A stretch of 64,000 nt of DNA from Vanilla planifolia (GCA_023846275.1 CM043874.1:32467130-32531129), one strand, 5' to 3'. Positions 48,664 through 60,261 are shown, counted from the stretch's first letter. Notes: generated from the sequence alone by a model not told the origin. Made by a program: numbers and translations.

Positions 48664-50316
48664 AAAGAATCACAAGTGGGCTGGATGACATGGAAAATGT
48701 GATCCTCAGCCAGCATCGCGGATTTTCACTGCAGCGGTGCGTTCGAAGAGAGGTGGTGGTGGAAAAGGGTGAAGGTGCACTGGGCACAATTGGGGGACCG
48801 AACCACCAAATTTTTTCATGCTGCTGCTGCTACGCGCATGCGGAGGAACTTTATTGCCCATATGCGGGATGAGAGTGGACGGGATGCAACTTTGGCTGAT
48901 GACATTTGCTCCATCCTGACATCCTATTTTGAGGCAAAGTGGCGTGATGCAACCTACGTGCATCAAGAGGCACACTGGGGCTTGCAGGCTTGTCTTAGCA
49001 GTGAACAGGCAAACATGCTGGAGCGGATGGTGACTGATATGGAGATAATACATGCTATTAAGGCTGTACAGAACAATAAGTCCCCAGGCATTGATGGAAT
49101 AACGTCTGAATTTGTGAAGGGTTATTGGTCCAAAACTCAGAAGGATATTCTACGAGCTGCACATTGTTTCTTTGATGAAAGGCGAATTCCTGTGAGCTGG
49201 AAGGATACACTGGTGGTGCTCATTCCCAAAACGCAAAATGCGAGCAAGCTTCTACTGCCCCATAAGCTTGTGCAATGTCATATACAAAGTTATCGCGAGA
49301 GTTCTGGTGGAGAGACTTAAGTTGGTCTTGTTAGGTATCATCTCTAGGTAACAAGGTGCATTTGTTCCTAGAAGATCCATCTCAGACAATATCTTTGTGG
49401 CCCAGGAGATTGTTTCACGTGTGCATCACTCAAACACCAAGAAGGGTCTGATGGCGAAAAAGATTGACATGGAGTAGGCCTTTCATCACGTTCGCTGGGA
49501 CTTCTGCTCAACATGCTCAAAATGATGGGGTTCCTACTGCTATGGTGCGACTGGGTGGAAGCCTACATTACCAAACTTAGACTTGGGGTCTTGTTGAATG
49601 GAATCCACCTGCCTTGGATTGAGGCCAGCCGCAGCCTGCGTCAAGTGTGTCCACTTTCACCTTATCTGTTCACTATTGTGACTGAGTATTTTTCTGCACT
49701 CATTCGGGCATATGAGGAGAATGCTATTCTGGGGTTCTGGTGCAGCCAGCAAGCGCCTACTGTATCTCACCTTCTGTTTGCTGACGACATTGTGGTGTTT
49801 GCCCCTGCTACGTGGAAAGCTGCAAACGTCATTTGCAAGACACTCCATGAGTTTGAGACTACGGTGGGATTGATGGTTAATCGCTCTAAATCTAGCATCC
49901 TTTTTAGTAAAGCAATGAGGAACAAGCGCAAATGCTTCATTAGGAACATCCTCGGCATGAGTCAAAGCATTAAATTGAAGTACTTGGGTATACCTATTTT
50001 GGAAAAGGCACTAGGAAATGATGATGCCGGGTTCGTCATTCATAACATGGAGGAAAGGGTGACTAAGTGGAGAGTAAGGCCCATGTCGCTTGCCGGGCGG
50101 ATTGTCATGATCAGGGCAGCGTTAAGTGCTATTCCTAGCTATCTCATGAGGCACTGTGTCATTCCTTCGGCCACCATTGTTGCTGGGGAGAGGATTATTA
50201 GGAATTTATTTTTGGAGCGGCGTGGGGGGACTAAATGCCATGCACTACATGGAATAAGGTACCGTTACACTGCCCAAAATGCACTATGTGATTCCTTTGG
50301 CCACCATTATTGCTAA
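48664..50316 (+). pseudogene. LINE C ORF2 reverse transcriptase, broken
   Basis: The same frame resumes after the stop with a second TGA near 48,700. From 48,769 it is open: VHWAQLGDRTTKFFHAAAAT, then NNKSPGIDGITSEFVKGYW and DTLVVLIPKTQN. Near 49,250 a frameshift leads to ISLCNVIYKVIARVLVERLK, stop, QGAFVPRRSISDNIFVAQEI, and MAKKIDME-stop-AFHHVRWDF (palm motif A, normally KiDmeKAfDrv.WdF; the second Asp is His). A further shift opens 49,513-50,316 with LRQVCPLSPYLF (RQGDPLSP, GD changed to VC) and SHLLFADDIVVF, the intact catalytic F-A-D-D box, then KLKYLGIPIL and LAGRIVMIRAALSAIPSYLM of the thumb. Not functional. Confidence 0.92.
50152..50314 (+). repeat. Short imperfect duplication inside LINE C
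   Basis: CACTGTGTCATTCCTTCGGC plus CACCATTGTTGCT (50,152-50,184) is nearly repeated as CACTATGTGATTCCTTTGGC plus CACCATTATTGCT (50,282-50,314), 130 bp apart with only four differences. It lies in the thumb region where the reading frame becomes confused. Confidence 0.7.
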
Positions 50317-50876
50317 ACTTGCGCATCTGGCAGTGCGTGCTCAATTTGAAGATGTGCAAGCAGCTTGTTGGCCACGAATAGGGCCTGTGGATGGAAGTAA
50401 TGACAGGAAAATATGGACACAAAAACAACTTTCTAAAAGTGCCACGCGAAGCATCTCAAGCTTGCAGATTGGTGACTGGGGCCATGGCACATGCGGTTTC
50501 CAGTTTTGTTTGGAGAATTGGTGCAGGTAACAAGGTCCATTTTGTGGAGGATAATTGGATTGATTTCCTTCCTCTCTCTTACTGGCCAACTTATATTAAC
50601 TTGAATGTTCAGTGGCCAGCTATGGTTGGGGAATGCACCATCAAGTGTGGTTTGTGGGATGAATTGAAGATTTGGTCCTGGGCTGGTGCTCCTTTATGGA
50701 GAGAATTCTGCGACTAGCTTGGGCTCACAAGCAGGAGGAAGATATTCAATATCAAGCAAATACTGGAATAGAGAAGATCAACAACCGCCACCTCTACAAA
50801 GATCTTAAGCTGGGTGCCAACAGGTTTGATGGGAAACGGGGAAAGGATATTAGCGAGGCTGCTAAAGGGGTTTGAA
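50317..50876 (+). pseudogene. LINE C ORF2 RT-to-zf-RVT connector, broken
   Basis: Readings such as AVSSFVWRIGAGNKVHFVED then NWIDFLPL (50,490-50,580) match the 'W.iGnG..i.fW.D.W' block that follows RT in plant L1. Frames shift near 50,391 and 50,717. FDGKRGKDISEAAKGV at 50,828-50,875 precedes the zinc region. Overlapping ORFs in other frames are by-products. Confidence 0.75.
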
Positions 50877-51205
50877 AGTTAAATGTGCTGCCACGTGTAC
50901 GCATATTTGCTTGGAGACTTGTGGGGAATGTTTTGCCTACTACAGTTTGGCTTCAGTACAAAAAGCTTGCCGAAAGCAACATTTGCTCTTAGGGTTGTGA
51001 GGAGGCTTAAATGCTACATCACAATTTCTGGAAGTGTCCTAATGCTCATGACGCGTGGACTACATGTCATATGCGTCAAGCTGCTCTTGTCCTTGGGCCT
51101 TCTAATGGGGGGGCAGCTACCAGGATTTTATCCACAACATTAAGGAATTCATTGCCTTGCCTGGAATCCGTGGGGGAGAGGATAGAGCATGGGCGGCCAG
51201 CCTAA
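50877..51205 (+). pseudogene. LINE C ORF2 zf-RVT domain, broken
   Basis: Reads LNVLPRVRIFAWRLVGNVLP then TTVWLQYKKLAESNICS, stop, GCEEA, stop, MLHHNFWKCPNAHDAWT. The family pattern is 'lp..kif.Wrl..n.lPt...L..r.......C..C...E...H.f..Cp.a..vW', so the C/C-H-H/C ligands are mostly in place with two internal stops. From 51,011 a frame stays open to 51,205. Confidence 0.85.
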
Positions 51206-51293
51206 TGAAAATAATGTACTACATATGGGAGAACAGGAACGCGAGAAGAGACAATGAAAATCCCTTGCACCCCAGGACCCTTTGGTAGAAAAT

Positions 51294-51881
51294 TCAAATT
51301 GAGTTGGCTGCAGCTTCTGTAACTCCTAATCGGCACTTGTCCATGGCTTGCAGGAGCCCTTGCAGCTCTTTTGAGCTGTGTAAGTCATGTCTGGGTTCCT
51401 CCCCCACTGACTGGATTCTGATTAATTGCGATGCTGCTGCCGGTGATGCATCTCCAGGATTGGTCTTGGGACGCGGGATCACCACGGCAGGCCCCTGCTG
51501 GTTTCCAGGAGACGGTTCTTTTCACAAGCTACGGAAGAGATGGAGATTCTGGCAATGTTAGAAGCTTTGGAGATGCTGAGGATTAGCTTGCCCTATTATA
51601 CTGCAGTTGAGATACAATCGGACTCTGTGATTGCTGAACAGAGGGTGCGAAACCTACTTGTAAATCCTCCCGAGGGAGGCTGCTACGCTCTTGCGCTCCG
51701 GCATGGACTTAATTTGACCTCCCTGAAAACGTCACATATCGGCAGGGAGGGCAACGTGTTGGTGGATTGGATCGTACGCACTGCTTGTGAGATGTCGGAC
51801 TTCACATGGAATAGTGAAACGCGGATGCTCGAGGCTTTCCTTAAACTTCTCCATGACTTTTGCTTTGATCCTCCTTAGGAT
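51294..51881 (+). pseudogene. LINE C ORF2 RNase H domain, frameshifted
   Basis: RNase H would remove RNA from the cDNA hybrid. The first half (51,399-51,530) reads DWILINCDAAAGDASPGLVL, with the first catalytic Asp in NCDAA. After a shift near 51,535, EILAMLEALEML carries the catalytic Glu, VEIQSDSVIAEQ the second Asp, and SHIGREGNVLVDWIVRTAC the His-Arg-Asn-Asp end of the fold. All catalytic positions appear kept; only the frameshift breaks it. The frame ends at a TAG at 51,876-51,878. Confidence 0.88.
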
Positions 51882-51925
51882 TTCATGATAGCTTATTAAG
51901 CACTTTCTTATGATGAAAAAAAAAA
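51882..51925 (+). other. LINE C 3' UTR and poly(A) tail
   Basis: Only about 35 bp separate the ORF2 stop from a run of ten A (51,916-51,925). The short 3' UTR ends TTATGATG before the A run, and AT-rich LTR sequence resumes directly after. The A run fits target-primed reverse transcription. Confidence 0.8.
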
Positions 51926-52500
51926 CTAAGTGATGCAAAGAAATTTCATAGTATTGTCCTGATCAAACAGTTATGATGTAATGTTAGGCTAGGGAACCAA
52001 TTAATAACATTAGTTTTCTCTATTTTCTTCTAATTATTGTTAATAATTATTTATTTTTTAATAATTAATTATTATTAGTGTAACATATTTTTTTACAAAA
52101 TTTATTAAAATAATTCTTCAAATGACATGACTAAAGAAAAAAAGAATCTCACGATAGTAAACAAAGTATATCAATATTTTATAAATTTAATATTTTTGAG
52201 ATGGCTAATTTAAATTAAATTTAATTTTTATGTCTTCCTAAATTATTTTAAAGAAGTTTATTATTGTAATCAAAATAAAAATAAAATATCATAAATGAAT
52301 CTCGATAATGGCTCTCTTTGTGGTCTACAACTCTCACTCAGATGAACTTTTTTTGATTTCATCATTATTCATCTTCTTCTTTCAGTGCTCTTCTTGCATG
52401 TATGCCATTATTAGATTAATGCTTCCAATTAATTTAGTCTCATTTCTTTTAATTTCTTTTATTTTGCATTCTCTCACCCATTTTGTTATCACTTAAAGAG
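51926..52500 (-). repeat. 3' LTR of copia remnant, inner part
   Basis: Continues the alignment after the LINE and matches about 55,500-56,090. Landmarks are GTTAGGCTAGGGAACC / GTTAGGGCCCAAAC, TCTCACGATAGT / TCTCAAGATAGTG, TATATCAATATTTT / TATATCAAAGTTTT, AATTTAAATTAAATTTAATT / AATTCAAATAAAATTTAATT, and TTTTTGATTTCATCATTATT / TTGAGATTTTATCATTACTC followed by CTTCTTCTTT. The 62-codon frame at 52,308-52,496 is within this LTR and is not a gene. Confidence 0.7.
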
Positions 52501-52541
52501 ATTTAATACTATTTAACAAAATTTAAGCTTTGTAAATTATT

Positions 52542-52660
52542 TATAACCTAAGGGTTTTTGTGAAAATATCGATCAATCCAATTTTGTTCCACTTGTAATT
52601 TTATCCAATGGTGTAGGAGTCAACTCTTAAATTTCCTTTGAAATTAATTTAAAAAATTTT
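52542..52660 (-). pseudogene. Copia pol C-terminus (IFTK motif)
   Basis: The minus strand reads NKIGLIDIFTKTLRL and a TAA stop at 52,544-52,542. Copia polyproteins end with 'tkdQlADIFTKpL', so DIFTKTL just before a stop, immediately upstream of the 3' LTR, fits the end of pol. The preceding residues are poorly conserved. Confidence 0.6.
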
Positions 52661-52899
52661 CATGGCTATTACCAAAAAAAAATTATTTAAGGTTTATTGA
52701 TATAAGACTGTATTAAAGTTTACAACAAAAGCCTAATGGATATCATAAGATTAAGTTCAAAAATCATCCATAATCTCACTTACAACTTGTTTTTTAAGAT
52801 TATTCTTATTACGTTTTAAAGTTTTGGCATTTGTTACAATTTCTTCCTCTATTCATATTTATTATAATTTACATTTTTAAACTAATTTATCAAATTCTA

Positions 52900-53981
52900 T
52901 TCATTCATCATCTATGTGTACAATATTTTGTTTTGTTGAAGTTGATTCATCAAAATTTAAATGTAAACTATTTGATTTTGATCATTCAATTTAATAACCC
53001 AAACCATTATGGGTTCAACACAATTAAGAGTTGATAAACTATTACCTATCATCACTAGCCTTGCTTAAGCATGAATTTTAGTGCAAATATTATCTTTAAT
53101 CCTATAAGTATCTGAAGTATGATGGTATTACATGCAATAATGTCATGTAAGTGTTTTATTATAACTGTGCAAAATATCAACATGCCTAAGCTTGACATCT
53201 TCTAGCATTTATAACACTTTGTCTCTATTAATGGGTTTTAGTTTTTAAAATAAGCTAGCAGAGTGCATGGATTTAAAATCATTGAATTCTTTAAATAAGG
53301 ATTCATTCCCATAAATTTTTTGTGTTAAATCATCATTAGCTTTCTTCATTCTATAAATAAGTGTTGACCTTTTCTTTATTGTTTAGAATAACATAGATAT
53401 TAAATACGTTCTTCTTTCAATTTCTTATTTTTCACATGAAGTTTTATATTTTTTTTTTGACATAAAGTATTTGTTTATATAATGTTTTAGTGGAGTAATC
53501 TAAATCTTTCCCACTTGAAGATATTATTTCTTCTTCTTGTTCTTCTTCTCTAGCCATAGTCCAAAGGAGTTCTCTATTGTTTTTTCCTTTTCACTTGTGC
53601 TAGTCTTTGTTTACTGATTCCTAACTATTTTCAATGCCTTCTTCTTCTTCTACTACTTCTTACTTTGTATATTTTATTCTTCTTAATCAATCCTACATAT
53701 GTTACCCTTACTTCAAGCCAAATAATATACAAAATATAATGCAAAATGTTTATAAATGTATCATTTAATTATAATTTATGTTTTAATTTTCAATCATTTT
53801 GATAAATAGTTTAGGTACAAAAATACTTCATGAGTTTCCTTAGGGTGAAAATTAAAATCAATTTGCATTAGCTAGCATATTTCTCTAACTAATTTAAATA
53901 ACTAGTCATCATAGATTTCTTATGGATGTAATTGTTTCCATAAAGGAGTGGTGGCCTATTATAAGGTGCAACTTCACCCAT
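52900..53981 (-). pseudogene. Copia gag fragment
   Basis: The minus-strand ATG at 53,981-53,979 opens MGEVAPYNRPPLLYGNNYIH then KKSMMTSYL, matching the start of plant copia Gag ('...y.rpP.FdG.nY..Wk.rM..yl.s.d'). Further down, near 53,560, MAREEEQEEEIISSS is the acidic 'MA..EEEEE..SSS' segment common before the coiled region of copia Gag, followed by a Lys/Asn/Leu-rich part that may be a coiled coil. No CCHC knuckle was recognised. Gag forms the virus-like particle; this copy is broken by stops and shifts. Confidence 0.6.
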
Positions 53982-55299
53982 ATCAATCAAAAAATCAATA
54001 GAAGCAATCGATCTCTCATAGAATGTGTTCTCACTAAAAAGAACCATAACACTAATACATATTGAAATATGGTTTAATAAGAGGGGTTGAATTTCTAAGA
54101 ATAAAAAACATATTACAAAAAATATTTCAAAAAAAATTTTAATAAGCTCAAATAAAATTTAAAAGTTTTTTTGTGCACATTTTTATTTTATTTTAAAATA
54201 CCTTAATTTTCTTTTGATAAAAATAATAATTAAAATAATAAAATTAAAAAATTCAAAAATAATTAAAGCATACAAAAAAAATTTCGATGGCTTGATAAAT
54301 ATAGCATACATCCAACCTAGAAAAAGGAAAAAATGCAATCAATTCAAGCCTCTCACAAAAAGATATATAAGCTAGACCTTCATAACTAAGAAATAAAAGA
54401 GATAGGCTGCAACATTCTTATGAAGAAAAAAATTAGTAATGGAAGAAAAGTATTTATTGAAATAAAATAAAAATTAAAATAAAAAATCTTATACTTGATG
54501 AAATGATTATTAGAGCTCAAGTGTTTTAATTCAGTCAATTATGAATAAAAAAATTAAGAACTTAGACAATTTGAGAAAAAAGAAAAATTTTGAGTTTGCT
54601 GAATAATGGTTGCAACTTAAGGAAGCGACGACATTTACTATTTACTAAGGGCTTGAATGAGATGAAAGTTTTGTTATAGTTTACCAAAGTTTTTATAAAA
54701 CTTCATCAATCAATTATATTAAAAAAATGTTCTTATTTATATACATTTTTTAATAGCTAAAAGCACATAACAAACAAACTATTTAACCATTAATACTTAG
54801 TTTAATTAAAATATATTGACGTAATTTTTAATTAAAAAATTATGTATTAATATTTTCTTAACGGTTTGTGTCTTTAAAATAATGACTAAAATAGCCAATA
54901 TGCAAATGATCTATCGCTACAATTTGATCTAGACCAGCAAAAATGAGTGCTGCACCATAAGAAAGGCTACTGACCATTAAATCAGAAAATTTATGGCATT
55001 TGATTGTTTTAGTTGAATATAAGAGTATTCAAATGGTAGAAAGATGAGTGACCATTTGATGCCAAACATGATCAAATGACTAGATTGAGAATTTTTACAC
55101 AAAGTAATTGAACACTATGTGATTGCAAAATTACACAATCAAAACGACTAATTAAATTAATGTTTTTTAATATAAAAAATGAGGTTATGACCATGTAATA
55201 AGAGTTCTCCTAATAATACAACTTACAAACCACCTTAAATTCAAGTGTTAGTCACATGAAGAGTACACTACAGTTTAGTCACACACATTCTACCAGTAC
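53982..55299. other. No gene recognised; presumed 5' leader/LTR of copia remnant
   Basis: This AT-rich stretch lies between the gag start and the detectable 5' LTR. No primer-binding site complementary to a tRNA could be identified, and no motif was found on either strand. Confidence 0.4.
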
Positions 55300-56110
55300 A
55301 TATCATATATGTTTATAAGAGGATCTCTATGTGTTTGAGTCAGCCTTGACTTTAAGATTGACCACCCTCTATTTCGCTCAAGAGGTGATTACTCATGCTA
55401 CTAAGGCATGAACTTTAGTGAAATATGGATTTAGGAGTCATGCCCAGTTCTGAGGCCATGATTTTTTGAGTTATTCTCTAACATGATTGTAATAGTTCTG
55501 AAGATATACGGAGTAGTTTTAAGTTAGGGCCCAAACTAGTAAAATTATAATTTTCCATTTTAATTTTTTATTTTTATTAACATAATAATTTATTTTTATT
55601 GAATAATTATTATAAATATAATATTTTGGCAAACGTCATTAAAACAATATTTCTAAATATATCATCAAAGATAAAATAATTCTCAAGATAGTGAAAGAAT
55701 ATATATCAAAGTTTTGAAAACCTAATATTCTTCTATGATAGTTAATTTAAATAAAATTTAAGTTTTTAACTTACTAGAATGATTTAAACCAAGCTTAATA
55801 TCATCAAAAAATAAAAACAAAATTGCTAAAATTGAACACAAAGTGAACCTCTTAGAACTCTATCACTCAAACAAAGATGATTACTATTTTTCTATGATGA
55901 TTAATTCAAATAAAATTTAATTTTTCACCTTCCTAAATTGATTTCAACCAACATTAATTTTATAATAAAAAAGAAAAATTCCTAAAATTAAATGCAAAAT
56001 GAATCCCTAATGGTCTATAAATCCAATAGCAATGATCTTCTTGAGATTTTATCATTACTCTTCTTCTTCTTTAAGTTTTCCCATGAACATGAGTATTAGT
56101 TATCTAAAAT
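55300..56110 (-). repeat. 5' LTR of copia remnant (LINE-free copy)
   Basis: Direct-repeat partner of 44,930-45,108 plus 51,926-52,500, without the 6.8 kb LINE. A duplicated internal segment is visible: TCTATGATAGTTAATTTAAA near 55,733 and TCTATGATGATTAATTCAAA near 55,893, each followed by TAAAATTTAA. The LTR may extend further toward the gag start; no clear border was seen. Confidence 0.65.
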
Positions 56111-56734
56111 TTAAAAATTTAAGAATAAATTCATTACAAATACTTAGAGTTTTTTATCATTGCACAAAACATCATGCCTAACGATCAACAACATAATAGA
56201 GATTGGTTCAATGTTACAATTGTGGAAGCATTTAACACTATGCTAAGGAGTGTCAACAAAAGTAAGACAAACACAAGAATGGAAAACACCCAATAAATAA
56301 ATGACAACTTTTCTTTTTTCTAATATAAGAGTAGTATGAATTATCTAGAACCATGTGATGTACATTAAAAAAGTATATGATATATCCAAGAATTTTCATT
56401 TAGTATGAATGAAATCGTAATCAAGGATAAGATATGTTTCTAGATATTTGAAATATATGCTAGTTTTAAGATGAAATTTTTTATGCATGCTTAATTATTA
56501 TTTATTGCATTAAGTATAGTTGATGCATTACAAATTGGTTAGTATACTCAATTGTTATCTTGTAGGTTTGACGTATAATTACTAAATAAGAATCTGAAAA
56601 AGAAATTGTAATTTTTATATGAAATTTCTCAAGTATATGAAATTGAAGATGAAATAACAATATCCAATAGTATTTCATAATTTTTCTTAGAGACATGGTC
56701 GGTTGGAAACCTCCATATTGGTGAAAAAATAGAC
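56111..56734. other. No gene recognised
   Basis: Lies between the copia 5' LTR and the restart of the 5S spacer homology at about 56,735. It may include LTR ends or the insertion junction. Confidence 0.4.
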
Positions 56735-57878
56735 ATTAGTATTTAAAATTAACTAAAAATTATCATGTAAACTATTAATTTTGATAACATTTAAATGAAT
56801 ACATAAGATTTTTTCAAGTATGTTGTCATTCTCATAAATAAAAATTATGTTGTATAAGAAATATATATATATATATATTAAATTATACAACATTAGAGAT
56901 TTCTTAAATATTATTAATTGATAGGATAAAAAGGAGATAATGGAGAAACAAATAATCATTCTACAAAAGAGAGAAAGTCATAAATTGATAAGAAAAGATA
57001 TAATAAAATAGTAATAGAGAGAGGTGAGTCACAATTTAATGAAAACTAAAAAAAGAGAACATAAAGGGATAAATGGAATACTAAGAAAAATAACATAAGG
57101 ACAGAGGAGGGAGATAAGTCAAGAAAAATATAAAAAGATAAAGAATGAAGAGACTAAGAAAAGAATTATAATAGAGGAGAGAAGAAAGTGAAAGAATATA
57201 AGAGATATTGAAATAAAGAGAAGTAATTTATAGAATAAACTAAACAAAAGTCAAATATTAAAAATTAAATTTATAATAGTTATTAAATATTATGAGCTAA
57301 TCATATGCAATACTTTATAATAATAAAATATTAAAAATATTTTATATTTATTATTGTGTTAGAATCTTAAAAAATGTTTAAAAAAATATTTTAATTACTG
57401 ATTTAATGTTATTTTATGCATAACTAAAATTTAAACAATTATTATTAAATAATAAATATTTTTATTATTCTAATATATTGTATTAATTTTATATATTTTA
57501 GATAATAACTAAAAATAATAGTTAATATTGATGATATAATTTTAGATTTCTTTTATACTATAATATAATATTACTATATTTAAAAAATTTTATACACAAC
57601 ATATATATAATTTAAATATAAATTAATTCCCATTTCTTATAATTTATATAAATTATTAGGAATTTATTAAATTATATTAAATTTATTTTTTTATTATATC
57701 ATATGATATGTGCAAATTATTATAATATAAAATTGATAATAATGTTATAAATTTATTATTAACAATTATTTACTAAAGTGGTAATCATAAACTACCATTT
57801 ATAGCAATTTAATTTTTTATCATTGTCATGTTATTAAAATAAATTATCATTCATTAGAAGAAGGAATATGAAAAAACT

Positions 57879-57998
57879 TATGAACAATGAAGAATACTTA
57901 ATATATTACCCATCCTAATACCACTCTCATCAAAGCATGTTTTACTTAAAAATTCAAATGAGATCTAGTGCCATAGTGCTTATGTTTGCACATGCATG
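57879..57998 (-). pseudogene. 5S rRNA pseudogene 7
   Basis: Contains TACCCATCCTAATACCACTC, CAAAGCATGTTTTACTTAAA, CAAATGAGATCTAGTGCCAT and AGTGCTTATG. It matches reverse-complemented 5S rRNA, best at ACCCATCCTAGTACTACTC. The 3' end of the gene (plus-strand left end) is eroded. Confidence 0.75.
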
Positions 57999-58809
57999 TA
58001 ATAAATAAAAAATAGTAGTTGTGTGATTATCATCTTAAGGATAGCAAATAATTTCTAACATTTTAAAATTATAAAGCATATGTACTTTTAAAAAAATTTA
58101 TACTTATTACGTGTCATAATATATTCTAATATAAATATATATTAATATAAATTAATAAGAAATTATATAAAATGTTATTTTGATAACATAAATATTAATA
58201 CACAAGATTCTTCTCTGTTATGTTATCATTCATATAAATAAAAATTAAACTATGTAACAAAATATATGTTTAACATAAATATTATATATTAAACTATACA
58301 AAATGAAAGATTTCTTTAATTTTATTAATTAATTTTTTTAAAAAATACATAATGGAGATAAAGAAAGCTATTTTGAGTTTTATACTTATTATTTAAAATT
58401 TAAATAATAAAAAAATAATTATTCTAATATATTATCTTTATATATTATAATGCAGATTATAAATATTAATAACATTTAACATTAACTATATAAATTTAGA
58501 TTTCAAATCTTCTATAATATAATAATACTATATCTAAAAAACATTATACATAATATATATATTATTATAAGAATAAATTAATTCTAAATTGTAATTATAA
58601 AATATATTAAAGTTATTATATTATCATATCATATGATATACCACATTTATTTTTGCATGGAATTTATAAGAATATTATAAATTTATTATTTATAATTAAT
58701 CACTAAAATGATAATTATAAATTATCATTTATAACAATTTCATTTTTTAACATTAACATGTCATTAAAACCAATTATCATTCATTAGAAAAATGAATACA
58801 AAAAAATAT

Positions 58810-58928
58810 TTGGAACATGAGGACTTCTCAAACAGTCACTTATCCTAACACAACTCTTTCCCAAACATGTTTAACTTTAGATTTCTAATGAGATCTACTA
58901 TCATAATTCTTGTGTGGTGGCACATGCA
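58810..58928 (-). pseudogene. 5S rRNA pseudogene 8
   Basis: Reads GGAACATGAGGACTTCTCAA, GTCACTTATCCTAACACAAC, CCCAAACATGTTTAACTTTA and TTCTAATGAGATCTACTATC along the full 5S length. AAAAAA at 58,801-58,806 (T6 on the gene strand) lies just past the 3' end as a possible Pol III terminator. Confidence 0.85.
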
Positions 58929-60261
58929 TAGAATAGATAAGATTTGTAGTTGTGTCATTATTGTAATTATGATACTGAACCATTACAAAAATTTTCAAAA
59001 TTATCACACATATCCACTTCTAAAAAAATTTATGCTTATTATATATGTCATAATATATTTTAAAATCTATATTTTTTTTATACAAAAATAGTAAAAAAAT
59101 TACATATATATTTATTTTTAGTAATGTATACAATAATACACAACATCTTTCTCCATTATATTATCATTCATATAAATACAAAATTTAATTACATAAGAAA
59201 TATAAATAATAAAATATATATTTGACATAAATATTATATATTAAACTATGTAACATGAAATATTTCCTAAATATTATTAATTGATGGGCTATAGAAAGAG
59301 ATAACAAAAATGGACATAACTATTTAACAAAATAGGAACAAAGTGACAAATTGATAAAAGTAAAATAGAGAGAAAAATTATTGATAGGAAAAAATGATAA
59401 AAAATTTAATGAAGAGAAAAAAAGGAGAGAACTTAAACAACGTTTAGAGAACAAATGAGTAAAAAAGAGAGAAAAACAAGAAAGTAAAGGAGAGAGGAGA
59501 TTTGGAGGACAAGAAAAAAATAAAGAGAAAGCGAATAAAGAGATAAATAAAAAAATAATAATAGAAGAGAGAAGAAAGTAAAAGAAAATGAGACATTGAT
59601 ATAAATAAAGAAATGAGAGAGAAATAATTAAATAAAAGTTAAGTATTAATAATTAACTTATAATATTTATTAAATATAATGAGTTAATCATATATAATAT
59701 TTTATAACAATAAAATATAAAATTTTTTTAGGCTTTAATATTATGTTAGAATATTATAAATATTAAAAGAATTTTTTACAATTAATATTATTATTTATTT
59801 ATTTATACTTAAAATTAAATTGTAATTAAATTTCAAAAAATATAATTACTTTAATATATTATCTTTATTTGACATAATATAGTATATAAATATAAATAAT
59901 ATTTAACATTAACATTAAAAATTTAGATTTCTTATATTTTGTAATATAAAATATTACTATATATAAAAACTTCTATGAATAAAATTATATATTATTACAT
60001 TCCAAAAATAATTCTAATTTAATAAGATTAATATATGTTATTTTACTTAATATTAAATTATATTAAAGTTATTATTTTATTATATTATATGAATTGTCAT
60101 ATATATTATTAAATAAAATTTGCAATAATATAATATATTTATTATTATAAATTAATAAATAATGTTAATTATAAAATTTTTTATAATAATTTAATTTCTT
60201 AACATTGACAAGTTATTAAAATCAATTGTCATTCATTAGAAAAGAAATGCCATGAAAAGTT

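Larger units (their letters stand above)
45109..51925 (+). mobile_element. LINE C: young, near full-length L1-type retrotransposon (defective)
   Basis: A GC-rich block of about 6.8 kb with abrupt edges in AT-rich DNA. It carries a 5' leader, ORF1 (DUF4283-like, zinc knuckle, basic tail), ORF2 (endonuclease, RT, zf-RVT, RNase H) and a short poly(A). All domains are on the plus strand in canonical order. Long segments stay open but frameshifts and stops break both ORFs, so it cannot make full proteins. It sits inside the 3' LTR of the copia remnant. Possible target duplication: AACTAA at 45,103-45,108 and 51,924-51,929, short and therefore uncertain. Confidence 0.92.
44930..56110 (-). mobile_element. 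Ty1-copia retrotransposon remnant, internally deleted, interrupted by LINE C
   Basis: On the minus strand the order is 5' LTR (about 56,110-55,300), leader, gag (from 53,981), pol C-terminus (ends 52,542) and 3' LTR (about 52,500 down to 44,930, split by LINE C). Only about 1.3 kb separates the gag start from the pol end, so protease, integrase and most of RT/RNase H are missing. The two LTR-like segments align over several hundred bases as direct repeats, which fixes the orientation with gag and the pol terminus. Exact LTR borders, primer-binding site and target duplication were not found. Confidence 0.7.
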
